Counted from the stretch's first letter, positions 32,326 to 41,121 are shown. The stretch: 64,000 nucleotides of DNA from Thauera terpenica 58Eu (GCF_000443165.1 NZ_ATJV01000046.1:1-64000), one strand, 5' to 3'. Numbers and translations are program-made. Notes: generated by a model not told the origin, from the letters alone.

Positions 32326-32736
32326 ATGGCCGTCCCTCCGGAGACCCCGCGCGACACGCTGGTGACCTTCCTGCCGCACCGGCTTAACCGCCAGCCGGTG
32401 GTCGTGCGCGGGCTGACCGCCGACGAGTTGTGGATCTGCGCCGGCCTGTCGGCCGCCGCCGGGTTCGCGCTCGGCCTGCCGCTGGCGTGGCTCACGCACA
32501 GCATCGCCATGGTGCCCACGCTGATCGTCGCCGGCATCGCGCTGGGCGTCTTCGTCGGCGGTGGCTTCCTGCGCGCACAGAAACGCGGCCGGCCCGACAC
32601 CTGGCTGTACCGGCAGCTCCAGTGGCGGCTGGCCCTGCGGCATCCGGCGCTGGCAGCGCTCCTGAGCGGGCAGCGCCTCATCACCCGCTCGGGCTACTGG
32701 ACGACCCGGCGCAACACCGATCGAGGTGCGCCATGA
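32326..32736 (+). CDS. TIGR03750-type conjugal transfer protein (DUF3487)
   Basis: This 136-residue protein has LVTFLPHRLNRQPVVVRGLTADELWICAGLSAAAGFALG, two membrane segments at about 38-75, and GGGFLRAQKRGRPDTWLYRQLQWRLALRHP. It matches DUF3487/TIGR03750, a small inner-membrane protein with VirB3-like layout. It overlaps the following gene by four bases. Confidence 0.87.
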   Translation: MAVPPETPRDTLVTFLPHRLNRQPVVVRGLTADELWICAGLSAAAGFALGLPLAWLTHSIAMVPTLIVAGIALGVFVGGGFLRAQKRGRPDTWLYRQLQWRLALRHPALAALLSGQRLITRSGYWTTRRNTDRGAP

Positions 32737-33422
32737 GCCGTTTCAAGAACGAGGTTGCGCACCTGCAGGCGCACGTGAAGACGTTGCGTCTGGGGGCCGG
32801 CGCGTTGTTCGTGGTGGCGCTGCTGCTCGGCTTCGGTTGGTGGAGTGCGCCGAAGATTCTCACCATCCATGTGCCGCCGGACCTGCGCTCGGGCAGCACG
32901 CGCAAGTGGTGGGACGTGCCGCCCGAGAGTGTGTATGCCTTCTCGTTTTACATCTGGCAGCAGGTACAGCGTTGGCCCACGAACGGCGAAGAGGACTATC
33001 CGCGCAACCTGCGTGCGCTGTCGGCCTACCTGACGCCGAGCTGCCGGGCCTTCCTGCAACAGGACTACGAGTACCGGCGCGCCAGTGGCGAGCTGCGTCA
33101 GCGCGTGCGCGGCATCTACGAGATTCCCGGCCGCGGTTACGGCGACGATCCGGCCACGCGCGTCAAGGTGGTTTCCGATCGCGATTGGATCGTCACGCTC
33201 GACGTGAGCGCGGACGAATACTACGGCTCCGAGCAGGTCAAGCGCGCCCTGGTGCGCTACCCCATCAAGGTCGTCCGGCTGGACATCGACCCCGAGCACA
33301 ACCCCTTCGGCCTGGCGCTGGACTGCTACGCCAGCGCGCCCCAGCGCATCGAACCGCCGACACCGACCCAGGCCGGCGCGCCCGCCAACGCCTCCGGCCA
33401 CCTGCAGGGAGACTCCCCATGA
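32733..33422 (+). CDS. TIGR03746-type protein (PFL_4703-like, DUF2895)
   Basis: This 229-residue protein has one N-terminal membrane helix (about 20-40) and a periplasmic domain with IHVPPDLRSGSTRKWWDVPPESVYAFSFYIWQQVQRW. This matches TIGR03746/DUF2895 and resembles a VirB8/TraE-like scaffold. The ATG at 32733 overlaps the DUF3487 stop and is preferred to the long upstream extension. The next gene overlaps by four bases. Confidence 0.88.
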   Translation: MSRFKNEVAHLQAHVKTLRLGAGALFVVALLLGFGWWSAPKILTIHVPPDLRSGSTRKWWDVPPESVYAFSFYIWQQVQRWPTNGEEDYPRNLRALSAYLTPSCRAFLQQDYEYRRASGELRQRVRGIYEIPGRGYGDDPATRVKVVSDRDWIVTLDVSADEYYGSEQVKRALVRYPIKVVRLDIDPEHNPFGLALDCYASAPQRIEPPTPTQAGAPANASGHLQGDSP

Positions 33423-34333
33423 AGCCCATTGCCTTGTCGTCCCTGGCCGGCGTCCTGCTGATCCTCGGTTTCGTGCCGGCCAGCCAGGCCGTGGAAATCC
33501 TGCGCTGGGAGCGGCTGCCTCTGCCGGTGCCGCTGGTGGTCGGCCAGGAGCGCGTGGTCTTCATCGACCGCAATGTGCGCGTCGGCGTGCCGGCCGGCGT
33601 CGGCGACCACCTGCGCGTGCAGAGTGCGGGCGGCGCGATCTACCTGCGGGCGAACGAGCCGATTCCGCCCACGCGGCTGCAACTGCAGGACGTGGAATCC
33701 GGCGCGCTGATCCTGCTCGACATCGCCGCCGAGCCGGCGAAGGACGGCCAGGCGCCGCTGGAGCCGGTGCGCATCGTGGAAGCGGAAGCCCCCGCGAAGC
33801 GCTACGGCGGCGGTGCAGCAGGCGGCGCGGACGAGCAGGCCGATGCGCCCGCAGACAAATCCGTTCCCCGGCGCGAAACGCCGGTACCGGTCGTGCTGAC
33901 GCGCCATGCCGCGCAGAACCTGTACGCGCCGCTGCGCACCGTCGAGCCGGTCGCCGGCATCGGGCGCGTAAACCTGCGCCGCGACCTCGCGCTGGACACC
34001 TTGCTGCCGACGCTGCCGGTGCACGCGCGGGCACTGGCCGCATGGCGCCTGGAAGACCAGTGGGTGACCGCCGTGCGACTCACCAATACCGCCGCGCGCT
34101 GGCTCGACCTTGACCCGCGCGCTTTGCAGGGGAACTTCGTGGCGGCGACTTTCCAGCACCCGACCCTGGGGCCGGACGGCACCCCGTCCGACACCACGGT
34201 GCTCTACTTGATCACGCGCGGTCACGGCCTGGCCGAGTCGCTGCTGCCGGCGCTGAGCCCGATCGACGCCACCGTGAACCTGCTGCCGGCCGCCGCGGCC
34301 GGCTCGACCGGAGGAGCGCGCGATGAAGAGTAA
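33419..34333 (+). CDS. TIGR03749-type protein (PFL_4704-like, TraK/VirB9-like)
   Basis: This 304-residue protein has a signal peptide (VLLILGFVPASQAVEILRW). A beta-rich body with LPLPVPLVVGQERVVFIDRNVRVGVPAGVG follows, then a Pro/Ala linker with YGGGAAGGADEQADAPADK and a C-terminal beta domain (WVTAVRLTNTAARWLDLDPRALQGNFVAATFQ). This is the TIGR03749 family, with a TraK/VirB9-like role in the outer-membrane complex inferred. It overlaps the next gene by 11 bases. Confidence 0.88.
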   Translation: MKPIALSSLAGVLLILGFVPASQAVEILRWERLPLPVPLVVGQERVVFIDRNVRVGVPAGVGDHLRVQSAGGAIYLRANEPIPPTRLQLQDVESGALILLDIAAEPAKDGQAPLEPVRIVEAEAPAKRYGGGAAGGADEQADAPADKSVPRRETPVPVVLTRHAAQNLYAPLRTVEPVAGIGRVNLRRDLALDTLLPTLPVHARALAAWRLEDQWVTAVRLTNTAARWLDLDPRALQGNFVAATFQHPTLGPDGTPSDTTVLYLITRGHGLAESLLPALSPIDATVNLLPAAAAGSTGGARDEE

Positions 34334-35756
34334 TCCGCTGCTCAAGTGGCTGCTGATCCCGATGGCGCTGCTGCTGGTGTTCGTCGGCATCAAGCTGTTC
34401 TCCGGCGCCCCCGGCGGCCAGCCCGCCCCCAAGGGCGCGGCCAGTACGCTCACGCCCGAGGAGATGAAAGCCCTGGGCATCGCCGGCGACACACCGCGCG
34501 ATACCGTCGCCACGCTGGTGGCCCAGGTGAAGCAGTTGCGCACCGAGCTGCAGAGCGCGCTCGGCGACAACAAGCAGCACAAGGCCGAGAACGAGCGCCT
34601 GCGCGCGCGGGAAAGCGCGATCGACCAGCGCATCCAGAGCGCGCTGGAAGGCGAACGCAACCGCCTGGAGCAGGAACGCACCCAGGTGGCCAGCGACAGG
34701 CAGCAGACCCAGGGGCTGCTGCAGGATCTGCAGCGGCAACTGGACGGCCTTTCCGGCAAGGGTGGCCCATCCGACCTGCCCGTCGGGCTGGGGCTGGAAG
34801 AAGGTGACGGCAAGAGCTTCACCCGCGGCACCAGTGGCACGCAATGGGTCGAGCCCGACGATGCCAAGGTCGACGCCAAGAACGGCAGCAAGACGCCGAG
34901 CTTTCCCCTGAGCTTCGGGCCGGCCCAGAAAAGCCTGTCGACCGCGGTGGAATCCGTCGCCGACGTTGGCAGCCGCGCGGTGGGCGCATCCACGAAGGCC
35001 GTCTATACCGTGCCGTCGAACTCGACGCTCATGGGGTCGGTTTCCATGACGGCGCTGATCGGGCGCGTACCGATCGATGGAACCGTCAACGACCCGTACC
35101 CGTTCAAGGTGCTGATCGGCCCGGACAACCTCACGGCCAACGGCATCGACATCCCCGACGTGGCCGGCGCCGTGGTCAGCGGCACGGCCTCGGGCGACTG
35201 GACGCTCTCGTGCGTGCGAGGGCAAATCCGCTCGGTCACGTTCGTGTTCCAGGACGGCACCATCCGCACGGTGCCGGAGGACAGCAGCAAGGGCGGCAGC
35301 AGCGGCGGCAACTCGGGTCACAACGGCGCCAGCATCCAGGGCGGCCTGGGCTGGATCAGCGACCCCTACGGCATTCCCTGCGTCAGCGGCGAGCGGCGCA
35401 GCAACGCCCAGCAGTACCTGGGCAGCCAGGCGCTCATCACCGCGGCCGGCGCCGGCGCCGCGTCGCTCATCAAGTCCGACAACGGCAGCGTGGCCGTGGT
35501 CGCCAACAGCAACGGCTCGCTGGGCACCGTCGGCATCAGCGGCAACGAAGCGATGGGCCGCATCCTCGCGGGCGGCGTGCGCGACATGGCCGATTGGGTC
35601 AACAAGCTCTACGGCCAGGCCTTCGCGGCGGTCTACGTGCAGCCCGGCGCCAAGGTGGCCGTGCATCTGGAGCAGCCGCTCGACATCGACTACGACGCCA
35701 AGGGGCGTCGGGTCCACCACCGCACCGGAGAAGCCCATGCCTCGGATCTGGATTGA
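34323..35756 (+). CDS. TIGR03752-type protein (PFL_4705-like, TraB/VirB10-like)
   Basis: This 477-residue protein has an N-terminal membrane helix (about 9-24), a long coiled coil (about 60-150, LVAQVKQLRTELQSALGDNKQHKAENERLRARES) and a C-terminal TraB/VirB10-type beta barrel with YTVPSNSTLMGSVSMTALIGRVP (about 225-248). It bridges inner and outer membranes in the secretion channel. It ends 20 bases into the following gene. Confidence 0.9.
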   Translation: MKSNPLLKWLLIPMALLLVFVGIKLFSGAPGGQPAPKGAASTLTPEEMKALGIAGDTPRDTVATLVAQVKQLRTELQSALGDNKQHKAENERLRARESAIDQRIQSALEGERNRLEQERTQVASDRQQTQGLLQDLQRQLDGLSGKGGPSDLPVGLGLEEGDGKSFTRGTSGTQWVEPDDAKVDAKNGSKTPSFPLSFGPAQKSLSTAVESVADVGSRAVGASTKAVYTVPSNSTLMGSVSMTALIGRVPIDGTVNDPYPFKVLIGPDNLTANGIDIPDVAGAVVSGTASGDWTLSCVRGQIRSVTFVFQDGTIRTVPEDSSKGGSSGGNSGHNGASIQGGLGWISDPYGIPCVSGERRSNAQQYLGSQALITAAGAGAASLIKSDNGSVAVVANSNGSLGTVGISGNEAMGRILAGGVRDMADWVNKLYGQAFAAVYVQPGAKVAVHLEQPLDIDYDAKGRRVHHRTGEAHASDLD

Positions 35757-36171
35757 CGCGGCCGCCTTGCTGCTGGCGGCCACCCTGCTCGGCGGCTGCG
35801 CCACCAGCAAGGAGAAGCTGCTGCCGCACGGCGACAGCACCATGCTCGACATCTGGCATCAGGAGACCGGCGGCAGCGCGGGCGGCGGCCAGGCCGCGCG
35901 GCAACTGCTCGATGCGCGCCAGGGCCTGCGCCGGCCGCTGACCGAGGCCGATGTGCAGGCGGCGCCCGACGTGCAGGCGCGCTACACCCGTACCGCGCAG
36001 AACGAGATTTACCGCCAGTTCCACCGCCTGCCGAACCCCGACCTGGTGATGTACGTGTTCCCGCACCTAGCGGGCACCGACCCGGTGCCGGTGCCCGGCT
36101 ACAGCACGGTGTTCCCGCTCTACCAGCGCGTGCAGTACGCGATGCCGGGCGAGCGCGTGGAGGACTACTGA
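35737..36171 (+). CDS. TIGR03751-type conjugal transfer lipoprotein (TraV/VirB7-like)
   Basis: This 144-residue protein has a lipoprotein signal (ALLLAATLLGGC, cysteine at about residue 21). The mature part contains GDSTMLDIWHQETGGSAGGGQAARQLLDARQGLRRPL and TRTAQNEIYRQFHRLPNPDLVMYVFPHLA. It matches TIGR03751 and is an outer-membrane lipoprotein of the channel. The start lies inside the previous gene and its stop overlaps the next start by one base. Confidence 0.88.
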   Translation: MPRIWIDAAALLLAATLLGGCATSKEKLLPHGDSTMLDIWHQETGGSAGGGQAARQLLDARQGLRRPLTEADVQAAPDVQARYTRTAQNEIYRQFHRLPNPDLVMYVFPHLAGTDPVPVPGYSTVFPLYQRVQYAMPGERVEDY

Positions 36172-39059
36172 TGGCCTGGTCGCTGCCGTGGTCACGCAAG
36201 CCCGACGCATCGCCTGCTGACGCCGTGGATGCGGCCGATGATGCCTGGGCACGGCACGTAACGGCGCTGGCGGCACAGGGTGTCGCCGAGCCGGGCAGCG
36301 TGCTCGGCCGGGGCCGGCGCGGGCCGGCCACCCAGGCCGACCACGATGCGCTCTATGGCGTCGCGCCGTCGTTCGCGGACCTGCTGCCCTGGGTCGAGTA
36401 CCTGCCCGACACCAGGTGCATGTTGCTGGAAGATGGCCAGTCGGTGGCGGCCTTCTTTGAGCTGGCGCCGGTTGGCACCGAGGGCCGCGAGATGGCCTGG
36501 CTATGGCAGGCGCGCGATGCGCTGGAGAACGCCCTGCAGGATTCCTTTGACGAGTTGGACGACAACCCCTGGGTGGTGCAGCTCTACGCCCAGGACGAGG
36601 CCGACCGGGACAACTATCGGCGCTCCCTGGCGAACTACCTGCAGCCGCGTGCACAGGGCAGCGCGTTCAGCGACTTCTACCTGCGCTTCTTCGCCCATCA
36701 CCTGCGGGCCATCGCCAAGCCGGGTGGCCTGTTCGAGGACACCACGGTGACGCGCCTGCCGTGGCGCGGCCAAGTCCGGCGCGTGCGCATGGTGGTCTAC
36801 CGCCGCACGTCCGCGGCCCAGACCTCGCGGCGCGGCCAGTCGCCCGAGCAGGCGCTGACCACGATCTGCGACCGCCTCGTCGGCGGGCTGGCGAATGTCG
36901 GCGTGAAGGCTCGGCGCCTCGGTGCGGCGGACATCCACGCCTGGCTGCTGCGCTGGTTCAACCCGAATCCGACCTTGCTCGGCGCCGCCGCCGAAGACCG
37001 GGAACGCTTCTACGCGCTGACCCGCTACCCGGAAGAGCGGGAGGAGGGCGAGATCGAACTCGCCAGCGGCACCGACTTCGCACAACGGCTGTTCTTCGGC
37101 CAACCCCGCTCGGACGTGCCCAACGGCCTGTGGTTCTTCGACGGCATGCCGCACCGGGTGATCGTGATGGATCGCCTGCGCACGCCACCCGTGACGGGCC
37201 ATCTGACGGGCGAGACGCGCAAAGGCGGCGATGCCATGAACGCGCTGTTCGACCAGATGCCCGAGGACACGATGATGTGCCTGACGCTGGTCGCCACGCC
37301 CCAGGACGTGCTGGAGGCGCACCTCAACCACCTCGCCAGGAAGGCCGTCGGCGAGACCCTGGCCTCGGAGCAGACCCGGCAGGACGTGCAGCAGGCGCGC
37401 GGCCTGATCGGCAGCGCGCACAAGCTCTACCGTGGCGCGCTGGCGTTCTACCTGCGCGGCCGCGACCTGGTCCAGCTCGATGCGCGCGGCCTGCAGCTCG
37501 TCAACGTGATGCTCAACGCCAGCCTGCAACCGGTACGCGAAGAGGACGAGGTGGCGCCGCTGAACAGTTATCTGCGCTGGCTGCCGTGCGTGTTCGATCC
37601 GGCTGCCGACAAGCGCCAGTGGTACACCCAGCTCATGTTCGCGCAACATGTGGCGAACCTGGCGCCGGTCTGGGGCCGCAGCCAGGGCACGGGGCATCCC
37701 GGCATCACGTTCTTCAACCGCGGCGGCGGTCCGATCACCTTCGATCCGTTGAACCGCCTCGACCGGCAGATGAACGCGCATCTGTTCCTGTTCGGCCCCA
37801 CGGGGTCGGGCAAGAGCGCGACGCTCAACAACATCCTGAACCAAGTCACGGCGATCTATCGGCCGCGCCTGTTCATCGTCGAGGCGGGCAACAGCTTCGG
37901 CCTGTTCGGCGACTTCGCGGCACGGTTGGGCCTCACCGTGCATCGCGTGAAGCTCGCGCCGGGCGCGGGCGTCAGTCTGGCTCCGTTCGCCGACGCCTGG
38001 CGCCTGGTCGATACGCCGAGCCAGGTACAGACGCTGGACGCCGATGCGCTCGACGAAGACCAGCCCGATGCCGGCATGGCCGTGGAAGGTGATGAGCAGC
38101 GCGACGTGCTCGGCGAGCTGGAGATCACTGCACGACTGATGATTACCGGAGGCGAGGACAAGGAAGAAGCGCGCATGACGCGCGCCGACCGCAGCCTGAT
38201 TCGCCAGTGCATTCTCGATGCGGCCCAGCATTGCGTGGCGGACAGGCGCACGGTGCTCACGCGCGATGTGCGTGACGCGCTGCGCGAGCGCGCCCGCGAC
38301 GCCACGCTGCCGGAGATGCGGCGCGCACGGCTGCTGGAGATGGCCGACGCCATGGACATGTTCTGCCAGGGCGTGGACGGCGAGATGTTCGACCGGTCCG
38401 GCACGCCGTGGCCCGAGGCGGACATCACCATCGTGGACCTGGCCACCTTCGCGCGCGAGGGCTACAACGCCCAACTCTCGATTGCCTACATCTCGCTCAT
38501 CAACACCGTCAACAACATCGCCGAGCGCGACCAGTTCCTGGGCCGCCCGATCATCAACGTGACGGACGAAGGCCACATCATCACGAAGAACCCGCTGCTC
38601 GCGCCCTACGTGGTCAAGATCACCAAGATGTGGCGCAAGCTCGGCGCCTGGTTCTGGCTCGCCACGCAGAACCTGGACGACCTGCCGAAAGCGGCCGAGC
38701 CCATGCTCAACATGATCGAGTGGTGGATCTGCCTGTCGATGCCGCCCGATGAAGTGGAGAAGATCGCGCGCTTCCGCGAACTCAACGCGTCGCAGAAGGC
38801 GCTGATGCTCTCGGCGCGCAAGGAGGCCGGCAAGTTCAGCGAGGGCGTCATCCTGTCCAAGTCGATGGAGGTGCTGTTCCGCGCCGTGCCGCCTAGCCTC
38901 TACCTGGCGATGGCGATGACCGAGCCCGAGGAGAAGGCCGAACGCTTCCAGTTGATGCAGCAGAACGGCATCAGCGAGCTGGATGCCGCCTTCCGCGTGG
39001 CCGAGAAGATCGACCGTGCGCGGGGCATCGAACCCCTGGCGCTGGACACGTTGGCCTGA
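36171..39059 (+). CDS. traC: Conjugative transfer ATPase (TraC/VirB4-like, TIGR03744)
   Basis: This 962-residue ATPase has an N-terminal VirB4-type half (ADLLPWVEYLPDTRCMLLEDGQSVAAFFEL) and a C-terminal motor domain with Walker A FGPTGSGKSATLNN (about 541-554), Walker B NVTDEGHII (about 791-799) and the WFWLATQNLDDLPKAAEPML segment. It energises pilus and channel assembly in MPF-G systems. It overlaps the previous gene by one base. A large open frame on the opposite strand is its codon shadow. Confidence 0.94.
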   Translation: MAWSLPWSRKPDASPADAVDAADDAWARHVTALAAQGVAEPGSVLGRGRRGPATQADHDALYGVAPSFADLLPWVEYLPDTRCMLLEDGQSVAAFFELAPVGTEGREMAWLWQARDALENALQDSFDELDDNPWVVQLYAQDEADRDNYRRSLANYLQPRAQGSAFSDFYLRFFAHHLRAIAKPGGLFEDTTVTRLPWRGQVRRVRMVVYRRTSAAQTSRRGQSPEQALTTICDRLVGGLANVGVKARRLGAADIHAWLLRWFNPNPTLLGAAAEDRERFYALTRYPEEREEGEIELASGTDFAQRLFFGQPRSDVPNGLWFFDGMPHRVIVMDRLRTPPVTGHLTGETRKGGDAMNALFDQMPEDTMMCLTLVATPQDVLEAHLNHLARKAVGETLASEQTRQDVQQARGLIGSAHKLYRGALAFYLRGRDLVQLDARGLQLVNVMLNASLQPVREEDEVAPLNSYLRWLPCVFDPAADKRQWYTQLMFAQHVANLAPVWGRSQGTGHPGITFFNRGGGPITFDPLNRLDRQMNAHLFLFGPTGSGKSATLNNILNQVTAIYRPRLFIVEAGNSFGLFGDFAARLGLTVHRVKLAPGAGVSLAPFADAWRLVDTPSQVQTLDADALDEDQPDAGMAVEGDEQRDVLGELEITARLMITGGEDKEEARMTRADRSLIRQCILDAAQHCVADRRTVLTRDVRDALRERARDATLPEMRRARLLEMADAMDMFCQGVDGEMFDRSGTPWPEADITIVDLATFAREGYNAQLSIAYISLINTVNNIAERDQFLGRPIINVTDEGHIITKNPLLAPYVVKITKMWRKLGAWFWLATQNLDDLPKAAEPMLNMIEWWICLSMPPDEVEKIARFRELNASQKALMLSARKEAGKFSEGVILSKSMEVLFRAVPPSLYLAMAMTEPEEKAERFQLMQQNGISELDAAFRVAEKIDRARGIEPLALDTLA

Positions 39060-39072
39060 CGGGAGCAGCACG

Positions 39073-39816
39073 ATGCGCATGCCTTCATTCGCCCGCCGTC
39101 ATCCCTGGATCGGTCTACTGATCGTGGTGACGATTGGGGTTGTCTCGTGGATGCTGCTGCGCGCGCCGCATCCGGCAACCGAGCCCATGTCCCCGGCCGC
39201 CGCCGGGTCCGAAGCGTCGAAACCGGCCGGCCGGCCCTGGCTGTATGGCCGTGCCGATGCGCGCTTCACCGTGATCGGGTACGCCGACCTGGAGTGTCCG
39301 TACTGCCGGGCCTACTTCCCCGCGCTCAAGCGCTGGATCGACGCCCATCCCGAGGTGAACTGGCAGTGGCACCACCTGCCGCTGTCCATGCACGAGCCGG
39401 CCGCGACTGCCGGGGCTCGCCTGGCCGAGTGCGCGGGCGAGACGGGCGGACATGCCACGTTCTGGCAGGCCGTGGCGTGGCTCTACGCGCACACCCGTGG
39501 CGACGGCCAGGGCCTGCCGGAGGGCCTGCGCTATCCCGAGCTCACGCCAGCCATGCAGGATTGTCTCGACAGCGAGCGGCCCGATGCCGTCATCCGTGCC
39601 CAGACGGTGAAAGCCGCAGAGCAGGGCATCGCGGCCACGCCCGCCCTCCAGTTGCGCGACCGCGAGACCGGCAAGACCCTCCTGCTGCAGGGTCCTGTCG
39701 AAGGCGATGCCTTGCTGTCGGCCATAGACCTGCTCGCTGCCGGCGGCAGGACCGTTTCCGAACCCGCCCATTCCGCAGACATGCCCACCGGCGTTGCCGG
39801 TGACATGCCCAGGTAG
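39073..39816 (+). CDS. DsbA/DsbC-type thiol-disulfide protein of the tra operon
   Basis: This 247-residue protein has one membrane helix (about 11-29) and a periplasmic thioredoxin fold with active site CPYC (75-78) and the cis-proline region GIAATPALQL. It probably oxidises or isomerises disulfides in mating-pair proteins such as the TraU-like protein downstream. GGGAGCAGCACG precedes the ATG. The last dozen codons (GVAGDMPR-stop) are formed by the structured RNA copy 4, whose stem P2 contains the TAG stop, so the gene end and the RNA overlap. Confidence 0.88.
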   Translation: MRMPSFARRHPWIGLLIVVTIGVVSWMLLRAPHPATEPMSPAAAGSEASKPAGRPWLYGRADARFTVIGYADLECPYCRAYFPALKRWIDAHPEVNWQWHHLPLSMHEPAATAGARLAECAGETGGHATFWQAVAWLYAHTRGDGQGLPEGLRYPELTPAMQDCLDSERPDAVIRAQTVKAAEQGIAATPALQLRDRETGKTLLLQGPVEGDALLSAIDLLAAGGRTVSEPAHSADMPTGVAGDMPR

Positions 39817-39893
39817 CCATCGATCCTCAAGGCTACGGCGCGGCTGGTCCGCGTTGATCGAAACCCGTTCGCATCGCATCCCTTGACGCGAAC
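39786..39893 (+). ncRNA. radC-type structured RNA, copy 4, upstream of radC
   Basis: P1 CACCGGC-gtt-GCCGGTG (39786-39802); GACATGCCCAG; P2 GTAGCC/GGCTAC (39813-39818, 39831-39836); P3 CGCGG-ctggt-CCGCG (39839-39853); P4 GTTCGC/GCGAAC (39867-39872, 39888-39893). All four stems are intact and P1 differs completely in sequence from the other copies. It lies about 120 bases before the radC ATG, which is the context for which I recall the motif being named. It overlaps the end of the DsbA-like gene. Confidence 0.78.
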
Positions 39894-39948
39894 AGCCACT
39901 GCATCCGCGGTGGTGGATGCCCGCTCGTCACCTGTTCCATTCCTATCG

Positions 39949-39976
39949 GCCCCCGGAGGGTTTGCCCTCCGGGGGC
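39949..39976 (+). promoter_or_regulatory. 12-bp perfect hairpin in the radC leader
   Basis: GCCCCCGGAGGG (39949-39960), loop TTTG, CCCTCCGGGGGC (39965-39976). It is followed by AGGCGCCCTCC without a T-run, then GGAGG and the ATG at 40012. It is the strongest of the leader hairpins and could act as an attenuator or RNA stabiliser. Confidence 0.55.
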
Positions 39977-40011
39977 AGGCGCCCTCCGATCTCATCCAAT
40001 GGAGGTTCGCC

Positions 40012-40506
40012 ATGTCTCTTGTCATCGCCGACTCCGGCCCGGAGTCGCTCACCCTGATTGCCACCCAGCACGAAGACTGGATCATCCAGCAGGCGATCAT
40101 GCTGCTGGAGAACCGCGTTTTCAGGGGCGGTCCCGTATTGGAGAGTCCCGCCGCCGTGCGCGACTACCTGCGCCTGAAACTGGTCGCGGAACCGAACGAA
40201 ATCCTGGCCGTCGTGTTTCTCAACAGCCAGCACCAGGTGCTCGCCTTTGAGCCGTTATTCAAGGGCACGGTCGACCAGACGCCGGTGTATCCGCGCGTAT
40301 TGGTTCAGCGTGCCCTGGCGCTCAACGCTTCGGCCCTGATCCTGGCGCATCAGCACCCGTCGGGGAAAACCGAGCCTTCAGTCGCCGATCGTGCGATCAC
40401 CGAGCGACTGACGAGCGCGCTGGCCACCATCGATGTCCAGGTGCTGGATCACTTCATCGTCGGCAAGGGCAGCCCGTACTCGTTCGCCGAAGCCGGCTTG
40501 TTGTAG
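40012..40506 (+). CDS. radC: RadC-like JAB/MPN domain protein
   Basis: This 164-residue protein has the JAB metal site LAHQHPSGKTEPSVADRAIT (His113, His115) with an upstream glutamate in NEILAVVFLNSQHQVL. It lacks the N-terminal helix-hairpin-helix of chromosomal RadC, as ICE and prophage copies usually do. Their function is unknown; the fold is that of metal-dependent peptidases or deubiquitinase-like enzymes, and a role in DNA repair is disputed. GGAGG lies eight bases before the ATG. The gene forms its own unit, bounded by structured RNA copy 4 and a terminator. Confidence 0.9.
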   Translation: MSLVIADSGPESLTLIATQHEDWIIQQAIMLLENRVFRGGPVLESPAAVRDYLRLKLVAEPNEILAVVFLNSQHQVLAFEPLFKGTVDQTPVYPRVLVQRALALNASALILAHQHPSGKTEPSVADRAITERLTSALATIDVQVLDHFIVGKGSPYSFAEAGLL

Positions 40507-40537
40507 CAGCATCTCAGGCGGATTCATTTCATCACCA

Positions 40538-40568
40538 CGGGAGCCATTGGCTCCCGCTTCCTTTTAGT
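40538..40568 (+). terminator. Terminator of radC
   Basis: CGGGAGCC-att-GGCTCCCG (8-pair stem, 40538-40556) is followed by CTTCCTTTTAG. It ends the radC unit and separates it from the TIGR03757 operon. Confidence 0.65.
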
Positions 40569-40671
40569 TCTTCCGCAGGAAATCGGGACTGAGCGGTTTC
40601 GGTTTCCTTGTCGCGCCCTGATGGGCATTGCGTTCGACTACGAGTCTGCATCGACTCCGCGGAGGCGCGCC

Positions 40672-41121
40672 GTGCCGGCTCATTCCCTCAACCTTCCTGG
40701 CGCCTCGCGGCGCCCCCTGGCCGCCAGGGTGACCGCTGGATTGTGCGCCGCGCTGCTCGGTCCCATAGCGGCGGCGGCCGATGTGCTCGTCGTCACCGAC
40801 AGCCGTCACCCGGTGCAGGCTTCGGCCGGGGTGCGGGTCATCGAGCTGGATCAGGCCGCGCGCATCGAGAGCGAACTCGCGGCGCATCTGCCGAGCGACC
40901 CGCGACAGGCCGCGGCCCTGGTGCGGCAACGATTGCATGCCGGCGGTGAGGCGCTGCAGCGACGCATCGGCCACGCCTATCAGGGTGTCGCGGAGGCCTG
41001 GGGGCTGGGGGTCGTCAGGATTCCCGCGGTGGTGGTCGATCGGCAGTACGTGGTCTACGGCGAGCCCGACGTTCCCCGCGCCGTTGCACGCATCGACGCA
41101 TACCGGAGCACGCGGCCGTGA
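40672..41121 (+). CDS. TIGR03757-type ICE protein (PFL_4709-like, DUF1525)
   Basis: This 149-residue protein has a signal peptide (LAARVTAGLCAALLGPIAAAADV) and the DUF1525 body: DVLVVTDSRHPVQASAGVRVIELDQAARIE, then IPAVVVDRQYVVYGEPDVPRAVARIDAYR. It resembles a TrbB/TraW-type periplasmic protein with a thioredoxin-like end. The GTG at 40672 is chosen because GGAGG lies six bases before it. The in-frame ATG at 40621 has no ribosome-binding site and spoils the signal peptide. It overlaps the next gene by four bases. Confidence 0.85.
   Translation: MPAHSLNLPGASRRPLAARVTAGLCAALLGPIAAAADVLVVTDSRHPVQASAGVRVIELDQAARIESELAAHLPSDPRQAAALVRQRLHAGGEALQRRIGHAYQGVAEAWGLGVVRIPAVVVDRQYVVYGEPDVPRAVARIDAYRSTRP

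Noticed and set aside
36501-39080. 859-codon minus-strand frame
   Set aside because: It is antisense to the VirB4-like ATPase; no protein motif is visible in it.
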